Made by a program: the position numbers and the translations under genes
Notes under the pieces: model-generated
What the model was told of the DNA's origin: nothing
Databases searched by the model: none
Seen by the model: the letters and a program-made list of their open reading frames with translations, nothing else
Assembly (NCBI GenBank): GCA_905331475.1
Contig: CAJNYU010002624.1
Coordinates: 22,776 to 86,775 of the forward strand
Reading direction: 5' to 3'
DNA length: 64,000 bases
From: Rotaria socialis
Taxonomy: Eukaryota > Rotifera > Eurotatoria > Philodinida > Philodinidae
Shown here: in pieces, positions 25,817 to 37,400 of the stretch
Numbering within the stretch: position 1 is the stretch's first letter
How the letters are laid out: every line of letters starts with the position of its first letter

Positions 25817-28800
25817 ATGCCATCGATTCCATTATTTCAATGCCAGATAAATACTGATGATATGGCTTTCATAGGCAAAATTCTTCAGCAGCAACATTTC
25901 ATTCAACAATCCGCATCATCTAAATTTTTCAGAACCAATGTAGATTACAACATTGAAGTTGATTTATCTCAATCATTCGAGCATCCATTGATTGTATGCT
26001 GTTGTTCAAAAATCCAGGCCTCGTTACCAAAATTAGTATCTTTCTTAAAATTAAATTCTTCGTCAACAGTAAATCTTATTATTTTAAATCAATCGTCTAA
26101 TGCCGTTGATTGGAATTCTGTAATTAATCTTATAGCAGTATACAATTTATCACTGAATGTTGTTAATGATGAAGATAGTTTACTTAAAAAACTTTATGAA
26201 ATAATAAGCAATTCAGCAAAAGCAAATATCGAAAAACAATCGATTTTAAAGTATAAAAAATTTGATGCTCTAGCTTCAGATACTCAGGTAAATAAGTAGC
26301 TTACTTGCACGGCATGCACCTATGAATCGAGTGATAGAAATCATTCAGGTAGAAAGGACGTATAAATTAAACAGATTTCTTTTTTCTCATCCATAAAGTC
26401 GTCGTGCCTACACTATCAATGATTACTAATGAAGTATGAATCGAATCCTTGAATACTGCCTATCATATTGATAAATGATATTTTTATGTTTTATTTCTGC
26501 TCAATATTATTTTGATTTTTAGAATCCAGCTAATGTTTTCTATTGTGGATCAAAACTTACGCGTGATAAACGTGCGGCAGCATTAGGACAACGCGGTACA
26601 TTTCGAGGTTCAACAGTTTGGTTAACTGGTAAATATTATTGTTTGATAAAACTATGCTTATTTCTTCTACTGAGATTTATTTTTTTATTTTATTTAGGAC
26701 TTTCAGGAGCTGGAAAGTCGACTATAGGGTACGAAAAAACAAACAAACAAATATTTTGTTTTCTTCTTCTTTTCTATGAACGATTGTTTATTTTTGTTTT
26801 TTATCATTTCAAGTTTTGCATTAGAAGAATATATAGTGAGCAAAGGTTTACCGGCCTATTGTCTTGACGGTGATAATATTCGATGTGGTCTTAATAAAAA
26901 TCTTGGGTTTTCTGATACTGATCGTGCTGAAAATATTCGACGAATAGCTGAAGTTGCAAAACTATTTGCTGATGCTGGTCTTATGTGTATTGTTGCTTTT
27001 ATTAGTCCATATAAAGAAGTAAAAATCTTTTTGATAAAACGTATTATTTTAAATGTTAATTAACAGGATCGAGAATGCGCAAGAAAATTACATGAAAATG
27101 CTCAAATTCCATTTATTGAAGTTTTTGTCAATACACCTCTGTCTGTATGCGAACAACGTGATACTAAGGGTCTATATGAAAAAGCCCGACAAGGATTGAT
27201 TACAAGTTTGAATATTGTTTTTGTCTGTATTTCGTATTTATAGTAATATATTCATTTAGATTTTACGGGTATTGATGCACCATATCAAGAGCCGTTAAAC
27301 CCCGATATTGTCATTGATACAAGTGTGATATCTATCGAGCGTGCTCTTGAGTTGATCATAGAACAATTAGCTCAACGTGTAAGTTTATGGAAATTGAACT
27401 CAAAGAAAATTGACAGTCAACACGTTAGAATTCATTTTCCTTGCAAATCAATATCGTCAGATATGAATAGAGAGTTAAACTATAGCATATTATTTGCATA
27501 TCGTATTTTATAGTTTCAATCTTTAGTAACCTGATTGTATATTCTTAGAAAGTTTTATCACCATCATTAATTCTTTCCGTCCGCGAACTTTTCATGGATG
27601 AAGATACGCGCAAAGATGCGTTAGAAGAATTTCCAAATTTCCAAAAACTTGATATTACTGAAGTAAGTGAAAATATGACTCGGCTTTGCAAGCTAATGGG
27701 AATTTTGTTCTGTTTGTTTTTCAGCTAGATTTGCAATGGGTTCAAGTATTAAGTGAAGGTTGGGCAACTCCACTTGCTGGTTTTATGCGTGAAACAGAAT
27801 ATTTACAATGTTTACATTTTGGTTGTCTGATGAAAGGTGAATATTTCAGTTAAACGTTAGTTTTTTTGTCTTTTCTATTATGAATAACAAAATAGGAAAT
27901 GTTGAAAATCAAACCATTCCCATTGTTTTACCATGTACAACAGCTGATAAAGAACGTTTACACTCATGTTCAATAATTGCTCTGTGTTATAGAGAAAAAT
28001 TAGTTGCACTCTTGAAACATCCTGAATTCTATGAACATAGAAAACAAGAAAGATGCGCACGAATTTTTGGCATAACAGATTCTGCACATCCTCATATTAA
28101 AGTAATAATTTATCACCCATCAATAGTTTAGCGATTTAAATATTAATTTTATATTATGTAAAGATGATTCTTGAAAGTGGTGATTGGCTCATTGGTGGAG
28201 ATCTCGAAGTAGTCGAGAGAATTCAATGGAATGATGGTCTTGATGAATTTCGTTTAACACCAAATGAGTTACGACATCGTTTTCGTAGTATGAAAGTAAA
28301 GAAACATGATTATAGTGATGGAGTAAATCTTTAAATAAATATAATTATGAAATTTGTTAGGCTGATGCTGTATTTGCTTTTCAACTTCGAAATCCAATTC
28401 ATAATGGGCATTCACTTCTTATGCAAAAAACCCGACAATATTTAATCGAAAAAGGCTTTCACAATCCTGTTCTATTGCTGCATCCGTTAGGTAGATATTT
28501 ATCTTTTGTTTTTGATTTATGCAATACTATCGAAGAAAATTGTTGAAGTAAATGAGTAAAAATGTTGATATCCTTCTTCAGACAGTGATAGGCATCTTGA
28601 CAATTTTTACCACGAAGATGTGAATAATAACTGCATCCCGTTTTAAAGTTTACATTTACGAATACTATGCTGATCACGTCTTTTCTGATTGATTTAAGGT
28701 GGTTGGACGAAAGAAGATGATGTTCCATTAAATGTACGCATGGCTCAACACCAAGCTTTTTTAAATGAAGATTTAGATGATCGACTTGATCGTTCTCGAA

Positions 28801-29243
28801 CTGTTCTGGCTATATTTCCATCACCAATGAGTTATGCAGGTCCAACTGAAGTACAGTGGCATGCTAAAGCTCGTATGTGTACGGGAACGACATTTTATAT
28901 TGTTGGTCGAGATCCAGCTGGTTTACCCAATCCATCAGATAAATCGAAAGATCTTTATGAGCCAACACATGGCTCAAAAGTATTAACTATGGCGCCGGGT
29001 CTTAATCAATTACAAATATTACCATTTAAAGTAGCTGCCTATAATCGAAGTTCGAAAACTATGGCTTTTTATGATCCAACTAAACATGATGAATTTGATT
29101 TTATATCTGGTACACGAATGAGAAAGATTGCCCGAAGTGGTGAACAACCTCCCGATGGATTTATGGTACCAGCAGGATGGAGAGTTTTAGCTGATTATTA
29201 TCAATCATTAGCAAAAGAATCTGGAGATGTTGTGAAAAACTAA
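25817..29243 (+). CDS. PAPSS: Bifunctional PAPS synthase (APS kinase + ATP sulfurylase)
   Basis: Makes the sulfate donor PAPS from sulfate and ATP in two steps. Twelve exons: 25817-26287, 26523-26628, 26698-26728, 26814-27018, 27067-27205, 27260-27378, 27549-27662, 27725-27836, 27896-28101, 28164-28295, 28361-28490 and 28699-29243, giving 769 residues. Order is APS kinase then ATP sulfurylase, as in animals. Kinase motifs: P-loop [38 protein letters not shown]. Sulfurylase motifs: [10 protein letters not shown] with the HxGH nucleotide-binding motif, then [18 protein letters not shown] and GRDPAG. The first 157 residues precede the usual start of the kinase region and are not part of the normal enzyme (human PAPSS is about 620 aa). 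The first in-frame ATG is at 25817; the frame is open further upstream to a TTG at 25766. A possible AATAAA lies at about 29345. Confidence 0.95.
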
Positions 29244-31457
29244 TTCGCTATACAATGTGATGTTTCAGTATAATACTAAGTCTTTTTTTCTTCGTAATTA
29301 TATATTCTTTGAGTTAAGCTTTTTTCTTCGCTTTTAAACACTGTAATAAATAGAATGAGAAACAAATAGCAATACAATAACAAAAACTAAGAATATTTCT
29401 ACTATGGCAAAAGTGACTGATACAAGGGAGAAACGGCGGATTTTCGGATTTTTTCGGATTGTTCATGGATTGGCAATCCCGAAAATCCGCCGTTTCCCCC
29501 TTGAACTGGCATTGTTGTTCGTAACAGCCTATTTAAAGTATTGTTTCATCCTACGAATAACACCAACAAAAATTTCATTGAATTTTTGTTTATTTATATT
29601 GAGCAAACGTTTTAGCATGAATTAGTTTAGAAATCAACACGTATTTTTATTGTACACATTAACAAATGAATACATTCGATTTCGACCAAGAATTTTAAAG
29701 TATGAGCACGTCGAATACTATATTCTGTGCAGAGATATGATTTAGACAAACGGTCGGAAGGGAACAGAGTGTGGAAGAAAACCTGCTAAGAACTAGAAAA
29801 ATGCGAATGGAAGTCTTTTGCAAAATTGAGAATGTGTGAACTTTTTTCTACATGATGGCAGCTTTTCTTCAGACAAAAAATGTTTCTCACACACGGAAAC
29901 AATGAAAATTTGTGGAACTAAACATTTTATACACTCCACATATATCTTATTCGTGATTGTCCATGTAAACTAACCATACTGAAAGTCTGTTTGATTATCT
30001 TTTATGATAAGAGAAAATTATCTGTGGACCGCTCTACAGGTCTGGTGTTTGTTATTTTTTGGTAACTTTCATTCCTTTCAGAAAACTAATAATAATAATT
30101 CTTGACAGTAATAATTGTTTATGTTATTCGTACGAAAGTAGCTAATCGTTTGAATTAGGTCTCTATCATCAAAGTGGAGATATTCCAGTGTTTTTTTTCT
30201 TCTATCGACTAAGTTATGAATTTTCTATTCTTTCAATTAGTATAGATTATGGCGAACTTTTTTTGGAAATACTATTCCATATATGCTTGTAAACGTCGTT
30301 TGTTTTTGAACTTTTTGTGATAAAACTGTTTGAAATAAAGATAAAATTGCTTGAAACTTAGAATCATGATAAAATTTATGTAAGTATCATTGGATGACTT
30401 CAAAATGTCATTGAAACATCTTCTCGTATTTATATTATATATAAACAAGCCTTTGGTTTTATTGTATTTAAAACATAATATATCAATACTCGTATATAAA
30501 TACTGATGTGTCTGCTATAGCGTCAATATATTTTTCTTGATGAGCTCCAATATTCAAGTATCTCTCAAAAACTCATATTAGAAAGCATGGCAAACCTATC
30601 TGATACAAGTATAACAGAAATAATTCAGAGAATACTATATTATTTATCTAGAAAAAATGAATTAAAAGCAAGTATTTTCATTTAGTTATTTTTGTTCACA
30701 AAATAATAAGAAAAAAATAAATTATAGTCCAGATAACGTCGTCGGAGTTCGATAAATTACTTCATTGTGGATGTTTTTTTGTTCAAATCATCGACACTAG
30801 TCAATAATGATAGAATTTCTCAAAATGATTCACTGATACACTTTAATTTAAAAAATCTGATCTAATTAAAGCATTGTCTTGCATTCATGATGTAGTTAAA
30901 ACCTCTACGAGTGAACAGTCAACGTCTTTTTTCCGGTCCTTTTAGTTTATATAACCTCGTCAATACGAGTATGATTTTTTTACCTATTGGTCTTCTCTAT
31001 CATTCTTTCTTATAAACTACTAGTGAGTGCTTTTTTTGTATGACTAGACTATCGTGTATGAGAATTCACGAGTGATATCACAACACGAGTAAACCTTTTA
31101 AATAAAAAGCACAGTTAATCTGTGATAGTAGTAATTGTAAGGGTTTACCACAACGTAAATTGACTCAACTTTTACAATATTTCACTTAGTTCTTTATCAA
31201 ATATTTTAAAAAGTAAAACCGAATATTTAAATTTTGTTGAAAACTAATCGAACAAAAATTGTTTTTCTATTATATAGATATATATACTTCCACAATCCTA
31301 TTAGATCGTGTTTCACAGAATAGATGAACAAAAGAATAAATAAGCAAGACTTTACTTAGTAATAATGTGGAACTATATATAGTGGATCTCTTTTCTTTTC
31401 GTTTTACAACAAACTATACTATATATACGTGTGTTGGTGATGTAATCGATCTTACAG
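29244..31457. other. Intergenic, PAPSS to orphan ORF
   Basis: AT-rich, with the hairpin at 29423-29503 and otherwise no structure I can name. No coding exon with splice support was found on either strand. A TATA-like CTATATATAG lies at 31373-31382, about 80 bp before the next ORF. Confidence 0.55.
29423..29503. repeat. Near-perfect 28-bp inverted repeat (hairpin)
   Basis: The left arm 29423-29450 starts CAAGGGAGAAACGGCGGATT and the right arm 29475-29503 ends CCGCCGTTTCCCCCTTG, with a 24-bp loop. Its GC content stands out from the surroundings. It lies about 180 bp downstream of the PAPSS stop. It may be the palindromic core of a tiny MITE; no clear target duplication was found. Confidence 0.75.
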
Positions 31458-31844
31458 ATGAGCAAAATTGTCACTGTGATTTTTCCTTCTGATCATATAC
31501 TTAACTCAATCTTATGGTTCATTATAGAAGAACGACTTTTACTTGTACGAGACATTTATTATCCAGAACCTATCTATCTTCCTAGGTTATATATAAATTT
31601 AGAAAATTATTTGAAATTATTAGAAAAATTAATATGTTTCATTCGAAGTAACAGAGTAGATTTAATTATATTATCGCGCAATATTTCCAAAATCAATCGA
31701 TGTATGCCAATTACGATATTAAAAGCAATAAAAAATGCCATCGATGGCAAAGTAATTATCAAGAAAAAGAAGGATTATTTACATAATAAATATGAATTTG
31801 ATGACTTTTCGTTTGTAATGGATCCAAAACTTTTACATATCTAA
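31458..31844 (+). CDS. Hypothetical protein, 128 aa, single exon
   Basis: Uninterrupted ATG-to-TAA frame of 128 codons, the only sizeable ATG frame in about 5 kb. A TATA-like string lies about 80 bp upstream. The protein has alternating hydrophobic and charged stretches, several Leu/Ile-rich segments and a Lys cluster near residues 98-104; no signal peptide, zinc motif or known domain was recognised. A CTTACAG just before the ATG could also be a splice acceptor, so this may be the last exon of a larger gene. It could be a chance ORF in AT-rich DNA. Confidence 0.35.
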   Translation: MSKIVTVIFPSDHILNSILWFIIEERLLLVRDIYYPEPIYLPRLYINLENYLKLLEKLICFIRSNRVDLIILSRNISKINRCMPITILKAIKNAIDGKVIIKKKKDYLHNKYEFDDFSFVMDPKLLHI

Positions 31845-32861
31845 ACAACAGAATACCAGTTTATAGTTCTAGTACAACCAATCAAAACGAAATAATAATT
31901 AATCATCCAGTTAGAAGTATTATATATACATATATATATATATATATATTTAGAATATGAATTCATGAAGGTAATTAAAAATAAACTACTTATCTATCGA
32001 ACCCTAAATACCAATCCTTTGCTCATGCAAGATGTCCAAATGCTGCCTTTAGATGCTTCATTATAATAGTGGTGTTTAAATAACGACATTCATTTGTTAC
32101 TGTAGAGAATGAGCTTTGGCTAATATCTCTGAGAATCCTACAAAACGATCTTTCTAGCTTTACACAACATTGAATACGTCTTAAAGAATTTTTCTAAGAA
32201 AGTAAAATATTTTCATTGAATGCTATTTTTAAAAGATTACTTTCTCTAGGAAAGATAATAATAATAATAATATTGTTCTGTTATTGGATTCTCAATATAA
32301 ATCATAATAGAGAAATATAATTATCGATTCGTTGCTGATACTGAGAGTTTCCAGTAAAGAAAGGAAGGCAATGTAATTATGTCTTATTTGATCATTAAGA
32401 TGTTTAATCATATACTAAATATAACCAAAACTACAAAGAGACGATCGAAAATAGAATAATATAAAACAATAACAAGAAATCACTCAAATATAATTGTAAA
32501 ATATGAGGCGCTAAGAAAAGAAGTCCTCCAACTGATTAATCGCTTTTTAGGTGAGACTTTACATATTATATTGACTTTCATAAACGAGGACTACTATATA
32601 AAATTACGATGATTATCGCTGCTGAAATATTTCATATTTATAATGATTTTTCCCTTTCGACAATAATAGTATAACTGGTGCTGATACTTCAAATTGAAAC
32701 TTCGCACGAGAATAGACCTCAATGTGGGCAATTTATTATAAAAGTTACGCATATTTCCATTGTCTCCTATTTTGAAATAATATCATCGAATCTATCGATG
32801 CAGAAGACAAACTTTTATTTGCAGTGGATCTGAAACTAAGAGCAAGATAAATCACCTATTT

Positions 32862-33481
32862 CTATGTACCAGAGATGTTCACAGGGCAACTTTTTGCACC
32901 ATGTCCTGCCCTGTTGAAAAAAAATGCATAAATTTAAGATGCGTCCTGTCCCTACCCTGCCCTGTCGGTTTTCAGCAGGGCAGGGCAGGGCACCCTGCTG
33001 AATTGAAATAGTGTCTGTGTTGTAATTTTTGATATATCTCAAAATAAAAAGACATGTTTCTCATTGTACCATAGAACAGTTTTTGTTTTAGAGTCAGTTC
33101 AGACAAGTCACGATGGACCCTTCTTAATCAGCGNNNNNNNNNNNNNNNNNNNNNNNNNNNNNNNNNNNNNNNNNNNNNNGTCGTGGCTTATATGGACCAG
33201 ATCAGATAGAGAAATTTCTAACTATCAGTTTGCGTCGTTCTCTGGAGTCTATTTTCTTATTTATGAGTCTTGCGAACTAAAGGAAAAAATTCTTCAGCAC
33301 GGAAATCCAAACAACTGGGCTTTCACTTGCAGGATATAAGGTCTCACCCTGTCCTGCTCTGCAATTTCCCTGGCCTACCCTGTTTTTGTTTAGGGCAGGG
33401 CAAATTTTATTTTTTTCCCCCTGTTCCTGCTCAGGGCGCAGGGCAGGGTAACCCTGTCCTGTGGACATCTCTGCTATGTAC
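32862..33481. mobile_element. hAT-type non-autonomous element with 8-bp target duplication
   Basis: Element 32870-33473 (604 bp including 46 N) is bounded by CTATGTAC on both sides (32862-32869 and 33474-33481), an exact 8-bp target duplication as made by hAT transposases. The ends are inverted repeats: left CAGAGATGTTCACAGGG, right complement CAGAGATGTCCACAGGA. Just inside both ends are runs built from GGGCA units (for example 32977-32991 and 33394-33406), making the element locally GC-rich in an AT-rich setting. No transposase frame is visible. Confidence 0.88.
33134..33179. other. Assembly gap (46 N)
   Basis: Run of N inside the hAT-like element. The flanking GGGCA-rich inverted arms probably blocked assembly here. 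True gap length is unknown. Confidence 0.98.
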
Positions 33482-34439
33482 CGTGTCGAGTCGAAATTGA
33501 ATTATGAATTGTCTCATTATTATCAAAATAGAATTACCATATTTAACATAAAAAAATATAATAATTCGACGATGATAAAAAAAAGAGAAAGCTCCAACTC
33601 TTTTGAGGATATTCATAACTCATCAGATATAACAAGATGAGTGAGTTAATGACTGAAAAGTAATTAACCAGTTGAAAGATTTTTTTCATTAGATGAAGCA
33701 TTAATAGAAAAGCGTTATAAGTTTCAGTAAAAATTCAATAGAATCGAACAATTGATTATTTTCTAGCTATGTACCTGAATGTATTCCCTTTTTTTTGATT
33801 TTTTGTTATTCTTTATTATGAATCAATTTTGAATTCTTGTAAAACAAAAATGTCTTGTTCTTTGTTTTCCAATAGACGATGCCATTTTATTAAATATTCG
33901 CACGAGTAAAAAGAGGATTCTTTTTTTGCATTTAAACATCAACAAAAATATAAGAGGGCTTACAAATGAGAAGTGAGAGCGACAAAAAGAAAGGTTTCAT
34001 ATATGAGAGCATCATTAGGAAGAAAAAGATAAACACTCAGGGGTAAAAAAAACGGAGATGACTGTTTTATGACTAAAAAAAGAGAAACGTTGCTATTATC
34101 AAAGATCATTTTCTCTTGTTTCCACACATACATATTTCATTAAGAATTAAGTCACTGCTTGTCATAAATATAAATACAAAATAAACATATGAATTGGCTG
34201 CATGTATGTAGGTATGTAGTCTGTGAAGAATTATTGCATGTGTCGATCGCGAAAAAAATAGAAAAAAATCCACATACACAAGAACAACAACAAAAACAAC
34301 AATAATAAACAACATCAGTGCGACTAAAATGGGAAACTGAAGGATATATTGCACTCATGTATAAGGTAGGAAAGAAAAGAAAACGATTAAAAAGTATAGA
34401 ATATTTCAAATTGTTCTTTAGAGAAATAAAAAGTAATCA

Positions 34440-37400
34440 CTATTTTTTTGATGTAAATGGCCATGACCATTCAGCTTTTTCTTTTTGTTTTAACATAACT
34501 TTATGTGTTAGACTAGAGAATTCTTCAGCACGATCAGCCATTTGTTTTGACGCAATTTCTACTTCATTTAATCTTTGACCACGTTCGATTAATTTCTAAT
34601 TAAATAAAATTCAATTTTAATAATCAAAACAAAACCAAAATCTATACGATTCTTACCATTCGTGTATCATGTATAGCACTATTTGTTGATTCAGCTGTCC
34701 CACGTAATTGATTCATATTAACATTAACATCTTCTCTTTTAATTACACCAGCTGGAGCTTTTCCAGCCGTTTCACCAACTATAAATGAAAATAAAACACA
34801 ACGTTAAGGTCTTTTCTTATTTTCAAAAAAAAGAATTTACATAATTGATCTGCATCAACCATTGCATTTGAAGCAAATATTTTAGCAAAAAAGTTTTGTT
34901 TCGGTGCTTCAGGCATCGATATTGATGGACTATATAATTCACAAAGCATTTCATTAATTTGTTCCCTAAATAAATCAAAAGAAAATCAACATCGTGATAA
35001 TAAACTATTTTATAGAATTTTCTTTTATTATCTATGCAAGCATGTTAGAATAGAGAAATTCTCCTCTTGATACATACTTAACATCAGCAGAAAGTGTAAT
35101 TTTTTGAATTTCTGTTGGTGAACACATATAAAGTCCGTGACCACGATTTGTAAATGTAAATGTTAAACCTATCATTGATCTAAATGAATCCATGGCTGGA
35201 TCAAGATTTGTATTAAATAGTTCACGTAGACTAGGTAAACTATATACATGTATACGGCCAGCTGCTAAATAACATGTTAAACAAGCAGAACCTATTCAGG
35301 CAGAAACAAAAATCGCGAAATGAATTTTTTTTCTTGTTATCCATTGTTCTTTTTGTTTCATCTTACCTGCTATTTTAACAACCGATGCACGCATTATATT
35401 TGATGCTGATGCACCAAGTGAATCGAAAATTTTTTGTTTTGATATAGACATTTGAGATGGTAATGAAAATACCTATTTTTATGTATAAATCAGTTAGATT
35501 TTTATATTTTGCATTTAAATTTAAATTTACTCGAGCTTCTTTTGATGAACAATATACCGCAAATTGTACACCATTTGATGGAGTACTAGTCACTGGGGAA
35601 GACGATAAGCCACTACTTGGTAATACTGATGATGTATTCATATCTTGTGTACCATCTGTTGATCGATTTCCTTTGGTTTCTATAATATATATATATCGGT
35701 GTAATAATTTTTTTTTAAATCGTTTTACTAACTTTTTGTATCCCACTTTTCACTTGGTGCTTGTATAATTGCTCCTTTCTGATCAAGAAAAGATATATGT
35801 AATAATCGACCACTTAATCGAAATACACTTCCACTGGGTACAACTAAAAACAAAATTTTTAATTTTTCCTTTAAAATTTTTCCTATAAATAAATCATACC
35901 ACTGATATTTCTTGGCTCATAATTAATATTTAAATTAACAACAATAACCGAGCCAGCACTTGTACCAAGCCAAACACTTGGTGAAATAGTAAAATCTGAA
36001 TAAAAAAAAATACGATCAAACATGTAATTTGGATTCTTTTTGCTCTTTTTTGTTTTTGAAAATACAAACCATTCTTGTATGTAAATGATTCAGAAAATTG
36101 TATTGTACATATACTTTCATTTGTAACTATATTATCCAAACTAGATGTACTTGATGAACGTGGAAGATCGATAGCCAATGGTTTGTCTACGTGAAAAAAG
36201 AAAGATTAAGGTTAAAACGGATATTATAATTAAGCTCTATGGGATAATATTTAGACAATACATAGACATGCAACATAGAAAAGCGAAGCTTATAATGAGT
36301 CTCACATTGAATGATATCATAGACATAGAAGCCGCATTTTTATTTTATTTACTGTCGACAAAAAACTTACAAAGTGCCGAATTGATATCAGTTGGTGGCA
36401 CCTGCGATCGCTTTTCATTTAGAACTGTAGTATTACAAGGAGGTGAGGACTGCTAGAATAATAGAGTGAACAAAATCATTTGGAAAATCCAAATTGATCA
36501 AGGAAAATAAAAAAGCTCATCTTCTAAATCAACATCATTCTTATTCAACTAACGACTGATTATAGAATTGCGTGCAACAAGAATAAAAAGAAAAAGTAAT
36601 TCAAACGATGCAGATAACATGCTCGTTCATAATAGTATTTGATTAAATTCGATTAAGCGAATAAACGTAAGCGCACCCGAGTTACTACTGTGCACTGTAA
36701 CAGTACGAGTATGATATGTTGTATACGTTGTTGATATGGCTTGTCTACTTGCCATCGATTGATGATAAATATCATCGTTTTGATATAATTTTTGTTTGGG
36801 TGATTTATCTTTCGTAGATTCAAATCCGTATGGATCCTGTGATTGAATATTTGATGAAAACATTTTAAATTGATTATCAAATGATGTCATTGAACTATTA
36901 TGTGGCAATACATGTCTCATATTTAGAGTTGTTATTGTTGGCTTAGAAAAATTTGAATTAAATTCTTCATCTAAATTACTCATATCATTTTGATCAAACA
37001 TAATTTGATTATCATTTTTATTATTTGGTGTACGTAATAAATGTTTACGTATTGTACGAAATGTTTTAGCTAATGTCGGATTATGTGATGTTGGACTTTT
37101 CTCATCATTATAATCTCTGAATAATGTCGGAACTATTGTTGACATTGATTCACTTGTTTGTGTATGATACATTTGTGTATAGGGATCAAATGGTTGTAAT
37201 TGATTTTTTGAAAAAGTTTCTTCGATATTATTAAAAGAAAATATATTTGAGAATGCTTTTGAAGTGGGTGTTAACGATTGATGCTAGATAGAATATAATT
37301 TTATCTTTTCCTTATTTTATTTTGCGGTGAAGGAAAATGTATTAAAAACAAAAACATAATAAAATTCGATGGAAAAATTTTACGTACCGGATAGTCATAT

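Larger units (their letters stand above)
31845..34439. other. Intergenic, orphan ORF to tomosyn
   Basis: Contains an AT dinucleotide microsatellite at about 31921-31950 and the hAT-like element at 32870-33473 with its sequencing gap. The remaining sequence is AT-rich without a supported gene. Open frames at 33270-33616 lie in the GC-rich repeat of the transposon and are not genes. Confidence 0.6.

Noticed and set aside
33270..33500. Overlapping frames on both strands near the N gap
   Set aside because: They arise from the GGGCA-rich arm of the hAT-like element.
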